5,972 nucleotides of DNA from Deltaproteobacteria bacterium (GTDB taxonomy: Bacteria; Desulfobacterota; Desulfobaccia; Desulfobaccales; 0-14-0-80-60-11), in assembly GCA_021817645.1 (NCBI GenBank), contig JAKAGH010000205.1:1-5972 (forward strand). The letters are read 5' to 3'. This document shows positions 1 to 5,256 of the stretch, piece after piece. The position numbers were made by a program, and so were the translations under genes. The notes under the pieces were generated by a model. That model did no database searches, was not told the DNA's origin, and saw only the letters and a list, made by a program, of their open reading frames with translations. Numbering within the stretch: position 1 is the first letter of the stretch; each line of letters starts with the position of its first letter.

Positions 1-1212
1 CGCGACGTTGCCGCCGCCGATGACCGCCAGGGATTTGCCGATCTCTGAAGACTCACCCAGATTGTGGCGTCTTAAAAACTCCACCCCCTGGACCACACCG
101 GGCGCACTTTCATGCGCGATGCCCAGGGGTTTGCCCACGTGGCAGCCGATGCCCAGGAACACGGCTTTATAGCCGTCGTCAAAGAGCCCGTCCAGGGTGA
201 AATCCCGGTCCAACGCCGCGTTGGTCTTCAGCTCCACTCCCAGGCGCAGGACGTTGTTGATCTCTTGGTCCAAAACGTCCTTGGGCAGGCGGTAGTCGGG
301 GATGCCCACCCGGAGCATGCCCCCGGCCTGGGGGAGCGCTTCGAAGATAGTGGGCCGGTAGCCCTTCAAAGCCAGATGATAGGCACAGCTCAGGCCCGCA
401 GGCCCGGAGCCGACAATGGCGATTTTTTCGGGCCGCGCCTCCACCAGGGGCGGCGCAAAACTCCCCAGATCCACCTGGTCCGCGGCGAAGCGCTTCAGGG
501 AGCAGATAGACACCGGCTCATCCAGCTCCCCGCGGCGGCACTTGGATTCGCAAGGATGCGGGCAGACCCGCCCCAAAACCCCGGGCAGGGGCAGCCGCTC
601 CAGGATGAGCCTTACCGCTTCCTCGTACTTGCCCATCTTGATGAGCTGCACGTAGCCCTGGACGTTGATCTCCGCCGGGCAGGTCAGGGTGCAGGGCGCC
701 CGGTCCAGCTTTTTGATGCCGAAGGCCGCGGGGATGGCCTGGGGATAGAGGCGGTAGGCGGCGTGCCAGTCGGCCAGGCCCATGTTGAAGGCGTCGGGCA
801 TGGTCACCGGGCAGACGTTAGCACACTCCCCGCAGCCGGTGCATTTGGCCGGGTCCACATAGCGGGGCTCTTTTTTCAGGGTCACGGTCAGGTTGCCCGG
901 TTCGCCGCTGACGCCCTGCACCTCGGTTAAGGTATGAATATTGATATTCAAATGGCGCCCGCATTCCACCAGCTTGGGCGAAATTATGCACATGGAACAG
1001 TCATTGGTGGGGAAGGTCTTGTCCAATTGGGCCATGACCCCGCCGATGGCCGGCTTGGCCTCCACCAGGTGGACGTAAAAACCGGAGTTGGCCAGGTCCA
1101 GGGAAGCCTGGATGCCGGCTACGCCGCCGCCCACTACCATCACCGCCCCCATAGGAGCAGCCGCACCCTGGGGGGATTTTTCCTTGGCCTTGATCTCTTT
1201 CTTTTTGGGCAT
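1..1212 (-). CDS. HdrA-like / GltD-like fusion flavin-iron-sulfur oxidoreductase (C-terminus outside window)
   Basis: This is an open minus-strand frame of 404 codons, uninterrupted from an ATG at 1212 to the left edge. After a Lys-rich start (about residues 1-20) comes an HdrA-type FAD fold: VVGGGVAGIQ at 26-35, then GGVMAQLDKTFPTNDCSMC near 57-75 and IISPKLVECGRHLNI, the HdrA hallmark with C72 and C75. A 4Fe-4S motif CTGCGECANVCP follows (C124, C127, C130, C134). From about 170 the protein turns into the GltD/NfnL/dihydropyrimidine dehydrogenase type: cluster-binding cysteines C174, C178, C217, C221, C225 and C237, a second FAD motif IVGSGPAGL at 266-274, GGMLRVGIPDYRLP near 297-310, and the start of a nucleotide-binding GGGNVA at the edge. 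It lies 18 bp after metF in the same direction, so probably in the same operon. Role inferred: soluble electron transfer between NAD(P)H, ferredoxin and another partner, perhaps MetF. The missing C-terminus could carry more HdrA or MvhD-like domains. Confidence 0.88.
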   Translation of the reverse strand, partial: MPKKKEIKAKEKSPQGAAAPMGAVMVVGGGVAGIQASLDLANSGFYVHLVEAKPAIGGVMAQLDKTFPTNDCSMCIISPKLVECGRHLNINIHTLTEVQGVSGEPGNLTVTLKKEPRYVDPAKCTGCGECANVCPVTMPDAFNMGLADWHAAYRLYPQAIPAAFGIKKLDRAPCTLTCPAEINVQGYVQLIKMGKYEEAVRLILERLPLPGVLGRVCPHPCESKCRRGELDEPVSICSLKRFAADQVDLGSFAPPLVEARPEKIAIVGSGPAGLSCAYHLALKGYRPTIFEALPQAGGMLRVGIPDYRLPKDVLDQEINNVLRLGVELKTNAALDRDFTLDGLFDDGYKAVFLGIGCHVGKPLGIAHESAPGVVQGVEFLRRHNLGESSEIGKSLAVIGGGNVA

Positions 1213-1230
1213 GTCTTGGTCCTGTATGGC

Positions 1231-2103
1231 TCAGACCCCGGCCGCGGCCAGGATCGCCGGGAGTCTGTCTTCCCAGCCGATGGTGGAGATATTCACGCCC
1301 GGGTAGCCTTGATTTCTGAACGCGGCCACCAGTTCCCCGGCGATCTGGACGCATTCCCGCACCCGGTCCGGTGCTTTCTGGATGCGGTGGATAAATGTCT
1401 CGGAAATCTTCAGGTCCATAAACCGGTTGATATACTTGGCCATACCCACGGACTTGAGGAGCAGCACTGTGGGAATCACTGCGGCCTGACGGCTGTCGAG
1501 ATTCTCCCGGAGTTTGGCCAGAGCTCCGGGATCAAAAATGGGTTGGGTGACAAAAAAGCTGGCTCCTGCCCCCATCTTTTCGTCCATGGCGGCCAGTTCC
1601 TGGTCCCAAAGCTCCCCCCGGGGGGTCACTTTCATGGTGGACCCCACCAGGAATTTGGGAGCACCCTGGAGGTCCACACCCGCCAGGTCCCGGCCGGATT
1701 GCAGGGTCTCGATGGCCCCCAGCAGTTCCATCAGTTCGAGGTCGTTAACGGGCCGGGCCTTGTGATGGTCCCCGTGGCTAATTTCCTCCCCGGCAACCAC
1801 CATGACGTTGGGCACGCCCAGGGCCTGGGCCGCCAGCAGGTCTCCCTGCAGGGCCAGGCGGTTGCGGTCCCGGCAACATACCTGCAGCACCGTTTCCAAT
1901 CCCCGGCTTTGCAGTAGGAGTGCGCCCCCCAGAGAACTCATCTTCATCACCGCGTTGCTCATCTCTGGGATCACGAACGCGTCTACCTTGCCTTTCACCG
2001 CCCAGGCGTTGGCGATCATGGCCACCACATCGGTGCCTTTGGGCGGCTCCATCTCCGCTAAGATGACGAATTCCTTGGCAGTCAGTTTTTCTTGTAATTG
2101 CAT
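1231..2103 (-). CDS. metF: Methylenetetrahydrofolate reductase (MetF)
   Basis: MetF reduces 5,10-methylene-THF to 5-methyl-THF with a bound flavin in the cytoplasm, feeding methionine synthesis or the methyl branch of the Wood-Ljungdahl pathway. The 290-residue product is one TIM-barrel domain, the usual bacterial length. Family marks visible: AEMEPPKG at 16-23 (E17 matches the catalytic Glu of E. coli FEFFPP), CCRDRNRLALQGDLL at 76-90, GDHHKARPVNDLE at 111-123, and TQPIFD at 186-191 matching E. coli TQFFFD. The CRDRN signature resembles MetF of acetogens and other anaerobes that pair MetF with Fe-S partners; no MetV is visible here. Where the family normally has GD (E. coli D120), this protein has GE (E106). 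I chose the ATG at 2103 because AAAGGGGAG lies just upstream. An ATG at 2121 would add six residues, overlaps the upstream stop codon (TAATG) and lacks a Shine-Dalgarno. It sits between the receiver gene (17 bp) and the HdrA-like gene (18 bp). Electron donor inferred: the HdrA-like partner. Confidence 0.93.
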   Translation of the reverse strand: MQLQEKLTAKEFVILAEMEPPKGTDVVAMIANAWAVKGKVDAFVIPEMSNAVMKMSSLGGALLLQSRGLETVLQVCCRDRNRLALQGDLLAAQALGVPNVMVVAGEEISHGDHHKARPVNDLELMELLGAIETLQSGRDLAGVDLQGAPKFLVGSTMKVTPRGELWDQELAAMDEKMGAGASFFVTQPIFDPGALAKLRENLDSRQAAVIPTVLLLKSVGMAKYINRFMDLKISETFIHRIQKAPDRVRECVQIAGELVAAFRNQGYPGVNISTIGWEDRLPAILAAAGV

Positions 2104-2107
2104 CGAA

Positions 2108-2116
2108 CTCCCCTTT
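2108..2116 (-). promoter_or_regulatory. Ribosome binding site of metF that decides its start
   Basis: On the minus strand AAAGGGGAG is followed by TTCG and then the ATG at 2103. This is the only good Shine-Dalgarno near the 5' end of metF. It lies between the two candidate ATGs, so it favours the inner start (2103) over the ATG at 2121. Confidence 0.75.
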
Positions 2117-2120
2117 GGCA

Positions 2121-2501
2121 TTATTGGGCCGCACGCATCAAGGCGTTGGAGATTGCTAAGATGAGTTCATCCAGGCCAAACGAATTGACGTGGTAATAGA
2201 AAATGCCCTTCTGCCTGATACGGCTTTCCTGTTCCGGGTTGTTTTCATCCGCGGTAATAATGATGGGCAATTTCCGGTGGAGTCCCTTGATGATGGAGAT
2301 GGCTTCGTAGCCCATGTCCTCCGGCAGGTGCACGTCCATGACCAGGACGTTGATCTTTTCATTCTGCAGGGTCATGAGTACGTCTTTGATATTGTCCACG
2401 GTCTTACATTGGTGGCCCTGCTCCACAAGCCAGGAAGACAGGCCCTGAGCCAATTCGCAGCCATGCTCGGCAATCAACAGCCTGCTACATTTTTCCGTCA
2501 T
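2121..2501 (-). CDS. Small stand-alone receiver-domain (response regulator-like) protein with atypical active site
   Basis: The 126-residue product has only a CheY-like receiver fold and no output domain. Visible elements: beta-1 SRLLIAEHG (6-14), NVLVMDVHLPE with the phospho-acceptor candidate D56, LPIIITADEN with T83, and YYHVNSFGLDEL (102-113) at the beta-5/alpha-5 position. The usual acidic pair DD is E12-H13, and the near-invariant Lys of the KPF motif is N106 (NSF), so normal phosphorylation or switching is doubtful. The frame stays open back to a GTG at 2675, but the extra 58 residues look like leader, not protein. The ATG at 2501 begins exactly at the receiver fold and has AAAGG 7 nt upstream. 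It is the first gene of the leftward operon with metF and the HdrA-like gene. Possible roles: a regulatory or protein-interaction subunit for the redox enzymes, or an unusual two-component receiver. No kinase is in the window. Confidence 0.82.
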   Translation of the reverse strand: MTEKCSRLLIAEHGCELAQGLSSWLVEQGHQCKTVDNIKDVLMTLQNEKINVLVMDVHLPEDMGYEAISIIKGLHRKLPIIITADENNPEQESRIRQKGIFYYHVNSFGLDELILAISNALMRAAQ

Positions 2502-2601
2502 CACTAAGCCTTTGCTGCTCTTAAGGGTTAAACGGCTCCCTCTAACCAGCTGCTGCCATTTATCTAATAAGCAAAGGCTGTGCCCGGAGAAAGGTGCGAA
2601 T

Positions 2602-2619
2602 AAGTGCTCTAAATCACAA
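2602..2619 (-). promoter_or_regulatory. Candidate CRP/FNR-family operator upstream of the receiver-metF-hdrA operon
   Basis: The minus strand reads TTGTGA-TTTAGA-GCACTT. Compared with the symmetric CRP core TGTGATCTAGATCACA, 13 of 16 positions agree; the left half is perfect and the right half keeps CAC. The same half-site type (TTGTGA-N6-TCACAA) is known for HcpR, a CRP/FNR-family regulator of energy metabolism in sulfate reducers. It lies about 100 bp before the receiver start codon. I found no convincing -35/-10 pair next to it, so regulator and sign of control are inference. Confidence 0.35.
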
Positions 2620-2676
2620 GCAATTTGTGCCGGTGGTAAAGTGACGGAAAGGAGGGGATGCGTAATTTCTATCACC

Positions 2677-2703
2677 GGTATTCTATAATTATTAGTTAAT
2701 ACC
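2677..2703. repeat. AT-rich imperfect inverted repeat in the divergent intergenic region
   Basis: GGTATT at 2677-2682 and AATACC at 2698-2703 are exact inverted repeats around an AT-rich, partly symmetric centre that contains TATAAT on the plus strand (2684-2689) and TATAGA on the minus strand. It could be an operator or mark a promoter, but neither -10-like hexamer has a good -35 partner. A 9-bp direct repeat, ATGCGTAAT, flanks it at 2658-2666 and 2718-2726. Confidence 0.25.
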
Positions 2704-2780
2704 AGCAGTTATCACTTATGCGTAATATTGCCACAAAAGTTACTTCTTTACCGGAGCCTGAACCGGTGGTGTCAAAAGAG

Positions 2781-2808
2781 GGAAACCGGCTCCAGGAGCC
2801 GGCTTTCC
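2781..2808 (-). terminator. Strong GC-rich hairpin, terminator-like on the minus strand
   Basis: Arms GGAAA-CCGGCT (2781-2791) and AGCCGG-C-TTTCC (2797-2808) pair with one bulged base and a five-base loop CCAGG. Read on the minus strand the stem is followed by a T-rich run (CTCTTTTG), giving a terminator-like shape; the plus-strand side lacks a T-run. No annotated minus-strand gene ends here, so it may end an unseen short transcript, insulate the two divergent units, or be part of a regulatory site. Confidence 0.35.
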
Positions 2809-2843
2809 AGGTCTGTCGGCATCAATCTCTACCTCCCAACTAT

Positions 2844-2873
2844 TGTTTATACATTTTAGTTTATAGATAAACA
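2844..2873. repeat. Cluster of GTTTAT half-sites (two direct, one inverted) overlapping the chemoreceptor promoter
   Basis: GTTTATA occurs at 2845-2851 and 2859-2865, and its inverse ATAAAC at 2867-2872. The outer pair forms TGTTTAT-N16-ATAAACA, the inner pair GTTTAT-AG-ATAAAC. The cluster overlaps the sigma-28-like element, so a protein bound here could control the chemoreceptor gene. The region is AT-rich, which raises the chance of coincidence. Confidence 0.3.
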
Positions 2874-2881
2874 GCCGATAT
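2855..2881 (+). promoter_or_regulatory. Sigma-28 (FliA)-type promoter for the chemoreceptor gene
   Basis: TTTAGTTT (2855-2862), exactly 11 nt, then GCCGATAT (2874-2881). The enterobacterial FliA consensus is TAAAGTTT-N11-GCCGATAA, so 6 of 8 and 7 of 8 positions match with the exact spacing. FliA promoters typically drive late flagellar and chemotaxis genes, and the next gene downstream on this strand encodes a methyl-accepting chemotaxis protein. The predicted start point, near 2888, leaves a leader of about 180 nt. Confidence 0.6.
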
Positions 2882-2887
2882 AGGTTT

Positions 2888-3065
2888 TCACTGATAAAAA
2901 GTTGGACGGCCTACGGTGGCGGGAAGAGGACAGACTCCCGTTGAGAGCCTTATCCTTACTATCTTTGAGGTTCTTTTCCCCCGGAATGACGGGGCGGAGC
3001 CAGGCCAGGACCCGCGCTAATGCCTCTGGTGATGCAGAGCTACACGATTTTACAAGGAGAAGTAT
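2888..3065 (+). other. Long 5' leader of the chemoreceptor gene with small hairpins and a strong RBS
   Basis: This non-coding stretch follows the predicted sigma-28 start point. Three short stems can be drawn: CGGGA/TCCCG (2920-2924 with 2936-2940), CCCCG/CGGGG (2979-2983 with 2990-2994), and CTCTG/CAGAG (3024-3028 with 3035-3039). It ends with the Shine-Dalgarno AAGGAGA (3054-3060), 5 nt before the ATG. I could not match it to a known riboswitch; in particular the conserved GEMM (cyclic-di-GMP) motifs are not evident. A TTG-started 68-codon frame at 2902-3108 lacks an RBS and is not annotated. Confidence 0.4.
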
Positions 3066-4745
3066 ATGGTTAAGAGATTCCGGCAGGCCAGCATCAAGGC
3101 CAAGTTAATGTTTTTACCTCTCTTATTTTTGGCAGGGATGGTGGTTCTGCAACTCCTGAACCTGCACCTGGAACGGGTAGTCATCAGGGATGTGGTCTAT
3201 CCCAACTTCGCCGAGCAAGTTTTGGCCGGCCATAAAAATACCCTCAAAGCCGTCGTGGAGGCGGAAGCCACCAGTCTGGCCGCCAAGCTGCAAAGCGTGA
3301 AAACCCGGGAGGAACAGATCAAGCTGCTGATCGCGGAGACCGACCCCATCCGCTTTTTGGAGGACCATTCCGGCTACTTCTTTACCTATGACCTGAGCGG
3401 CACCAGGGTCAACGTCCCCATCAACAAGTCCCAAAATGGGCAAAATCTGGCCGGGCTGAAGGACAAGAGAGGGACCCTGTTTATCGAGGAATTCATTAAA
3501 GCGATCAAGCAGAAGGGCGATGGTTTTGTGGAATATTACTTTGAAAAAGAAGGTCAGGGCGTTCAACCCAAGCTGAGTTATGTCAAGTTGATTCCCGGAA
3601 CCGATTTCTTTATCGGCGCCGGGGTCTATACCGATAACGTCGAATCTGAACGGGCCGGGCTGCAAGGCCGGGTCGAAACCAGCCGGTCTCAGTACCTTAA
3701 GTACTATCTGCTGATATTCCTTGGTCTCCTCGGGTTTATGTTCTTTGTCTCCCTCCTGGTTTCCCGTTCCTTGACCAGGTCCCTGCTCCAGGCCGTTAGC
3801 AGTCTGTCTTTCAGTTCTCAGGAGATGAGCCAGGCCTCGGCCCATATCTCCGCCGCGGGTCAATCTCTGGCCTCAGGGGCCTCGGCCCAAGCGGCTTCCC
3901 TGGAGCAAACCTCCTCATCGCTCGAGGAAATGGCCTCCATGACCAGACAAAATGCCACCCATGCCCATGAAGCCAATATCCTGGTGGAAGAAACCAACCG
4001 CGTGGGGGCCAAGGCCAATGCCTCCATGCAGGAACTGATAGAGTCGATGGAAGCGATTTCCCAGGCCAGTCAAGAGACCTCCAAGATTATCAAAACCATC
4101 GACGAAATTGCCTTCCAAACCAACCTGTTGGCCTTAAACGCGGCCGTGGAGGCGGCCCGGGCCGGAGAAGCCGGAGCCGGCTTTGCCGTGGTGGCCGAGG
4201 AGGTGCGCTCCCTGGCGCTGCGGGCCGCAGAAGCCGCGCGCAATACCACCGGTTTGATCGAAACCACCGCGGCCAAAGTCAAAGAAGGCTTTGAGCTGGC
4301 CTCCAGGACCGGTGAGGACTTCTCCCAGGTGGTCTTCAGCAACGGCAAAGTCAAAGAGCTGATGGGCGAGATTTCTGCGGCCTCTCACGAACAGGCCCAG
4401 GGTATGGAGCAGATCAACAAGGCAGTGGCGGAAATAGACCGGGTGGTGCAAGAAAGCGCGGCCAACGCCGAAGAAAGCGCCGGTGCGGCCAAGGGGCTCA
4501 ATGCGCAATCGGAGAATTTACTGAGCATCGTCAACCTGCTGGCCTCCATGGCCGGGGGGCGGAGCAACGGCGCCAGCGGCAATGGCTACAAAGCCAATAT
4601 GCCCGGACCCCATTCTCCGGGACGGCTGCAAACCTACCTGCCCCCCAGCGCCAAGGCTCTGCCGGCAACCCGGCGGGGCAGCCAGGAGAAGCAAATCTCT
4701 CCCGAAAAAGTTATTCCCCTGGAGGGGGATTTCGAGGAGTTCTAA
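3066..4745 (+). CDS. Methyl-accepting chemotaxis protein with Cache-like periplasmic sensor
   Basis: This 559-residue inner-membrane chemoreceptor would signal through CheW/CheA to the flagellar motor. Order of parts: TM1 about 14-34; periplasmic sensor about 38-208 resembling a single Cache domain ([16 protein letters not shown] at 103-118, [11 protein letters not shown] at 180-190), a fold that often binds small organic acids; TM2 about 211-233; cytoplasmic signalling hairpin with the tip [20 protein letters not shown] at 347-366 followed by [18 protein letters not shown]. Three sites match the methylation consensus with central pairs E280-Q281, E442-Q443 and E469-E470. TM2 runs almost straight into the signalling helix: only a HAMP-like start ([12 protein letters not shown]) remains and no DExG motif. 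The C-terminus is a flexible Gly/Pro-rich tail (about 497-550) ending in DFEEF, which fits the CheR/CheB tether pattern x-aromatic-x-x-aromatic. The ATG at 3066 has AAGGAGA upstream. The ligand is unknown. Confidence 0.95.
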   Translation: MVKRFRQASIKAKLMFLPLLFLAGMVVLQLLNLHLERVVIRDVVYPNFAEQVLAGHKNTLKAVVEAEATSLAAKLQSVKTREEQIKLLIAETDPIRFLEDHSGYFFTYDLSGTRVNVPINKSQNGQNLAGLKDKRGTLFIEEFIKAIKQKGDGFVEYYFEKEGQGVQPKLSYVKLIPGTDFFIGAGVYTDNVESERAGLQGRVETSRSQYLKYYLLIFLGLLGFMFFVSLLVSRSLTRSLLQAVSSLSFSSQEMSQASAHISAAGQSLASGASAQAASLEQTSSSLEEMASMTRQNATHAHEANILVEETNRVGAKANASMQELIESMEAISQASQETSKIIKTIDEIAFQTNLLALNAAVEAARAGEAGAGFAVVAEEVRSLALRAAEAARNTTGLIETTAAKVKEGFELASRTGEDFSQVVFSNGKVKELMGEISAASHEQAQGMEQINKAVAEIDRVVQESAANAEESAGAAKGLNAQSENLLSIVNLLASMAGGRSNGASGNGYKANMPGPHSPGRLQTYLPPSAKALPATRRGSQEKQISPEKVIPLEGDFEEF

Positions 4746-4803
4746 AGGGTTTTGCGCCTAGAATCGCCGGCAACAAGATACCCGGAGATTTAGAAGGAGG
4801 GAG
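4746..4803. other. Short convergent intergenic gap
   Basis: These 58 bp separate the stops of the chemoreceptor and PAS genes, which face each other. I see no hairpin with a T-run on either strand, so transcription may run into the opposite gene or end by a factor-dependent route. Confidence 0.5.
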
Positions 4804-5253
4804 CTATTGCTTGGCCCGGGCCAGTTCCGCCTCCAGGGCCGCGAGGCGCTCACGCAAAAACTTTTCCCGCTGCCAGCGGGCGGTGACGTCCCGGATAATG
4901 GCCCCGATGCCCAGAATTTCGCTTGTTTCTCCCCGGACCAGGATCACGGTGAACTCCACGGAAATCCGGGTGCCGTCTTTGCGCATTGCGGGCACGGCCA
5001 ACAGGTCCTGCGCATATTTGGTGGCGCCGGCAGCCATAACCCGGCGATAGCCCTCATTGTGCCGGGCCCGGAGATTCTCGGGAATGATCAGATCCAGCGG
5101 CTGACCCAGAGCCTCTGACGCGGGGAAGCCGAACATCTCCTCCGCTCCCCGGTTCCACAGGCGGATGCGGCCTTCCGGGTCGGCAAAGATGATGGCATCT
5201 TGGCTGTCTGCCACCAGCCGGCGGCAGAGGTCTTCAGGAAAAGATCCAGGCAT
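4804..5253 (-). CDS. Stand-alone PAS domain protein
   Basis: This soluble 149-residue protein is a single PAS sensor fold with no kinase, GGDEF or DNA-binding output. PAS marks: DSQDAIIFADPEGRIRLWN (16-34), GAEEMFGFPASEALGQ (36-51), RKDGTRISVEF (91-101) and IGAIIRDVTARW (116-127) closing the fold. A charged helix (about 126-148) follows that could dimerise. The segment IIPENLRARHNEGYRRV (56-72) carries H65. Aligned by eye with FixL, H65 falls near its distal EHD histidine, and the heme-ligating histidine position is not a His, so heme binding of the FixL type is not supported. The ATG lies 3 bp after the stop of the DUF362-ferredoxin gene and in the same frame. Its nearest purine-rich site, AAGGGG, is about 13 nt away, so translation is probably coupled to the upstream gene. 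Role inferred: redox or small-molecule sensing tied to the ferredoxin partner. Confidence 0.88.
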   Translation of the reverse strand: MPGSFPEDLCRRLVADSQDAIIFADPEGRIRLWNRGAEEMFGFPASEALGQPLDLIIPENLRARHNEGYRRVMAAGATKYAQDLLAVPAMRKDGTRISVEFTVILVRGETSEILGIGAIIRDVTARWQREKFLRERLAALEAELARAKQ

Positions 5254-5256
5254 TTT

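Noticed and set aside
112..1917. Two long plus-strand open frames (272 and 327 codons) opposite the HdrA-like and metF genes
   Set aside because: They are antisense shadows of well-recognised genes; their products are low-complexity in His, Gly, Gln and Val with no recognisable domain, as expected from GC-rich codon bias, and one spans parts of two real genes.
2502..2675. N-terminal extension of the receiver protein from a GTG at 2675
   Set aside because: The added 58 residues do not resemble part of a receiver fold, the GTG lacks a Shine-Dalgarno, and the segment contains an operator-like palindrome; the ATG at 2501 fits the start of the domain.
2658..2726. Direct repeat ATGCGTAAT (2658-2666 and 2718-2726) as a regulator site pair
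   Set aside because: A 9-bp repeat within a 564-bp region is not far from chance, and the 60-bp spacing has no known counterpart; kept only as a remark on the nearby inverted repeat.
2888..3053. Cyclic-di-GMP (GEMM) or other riboswitch in the chemoreceptor leader
   Set aside because: The conserved GEMM core sequences are not visible and the stems are short; without covariation data a riboswitch cannot be supported.
2902..3108. 68-codon TTG-started frame in the chemoreceptor leader
   Set aside because: No ribosome binding site, unrecognisable sequence, and it overlaps the chemoreceptor start in another frame.
3123..3863. Minus-strand 246-codon frame inside the chemoreceptor gene
   Set aside because: It is antisense to clear sensor and TM coding sequence, shows no recognisable domain, and has no plausible ribosome binding context.
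4804..5253. Heme-binding FixL/Dos-type oxygen sensor
   Set aside because: The position of the heme-ligating histidine, by eye alignment, is not His; H65 falls near a different FixL residue, so heme binding is not supported by sequence alone.
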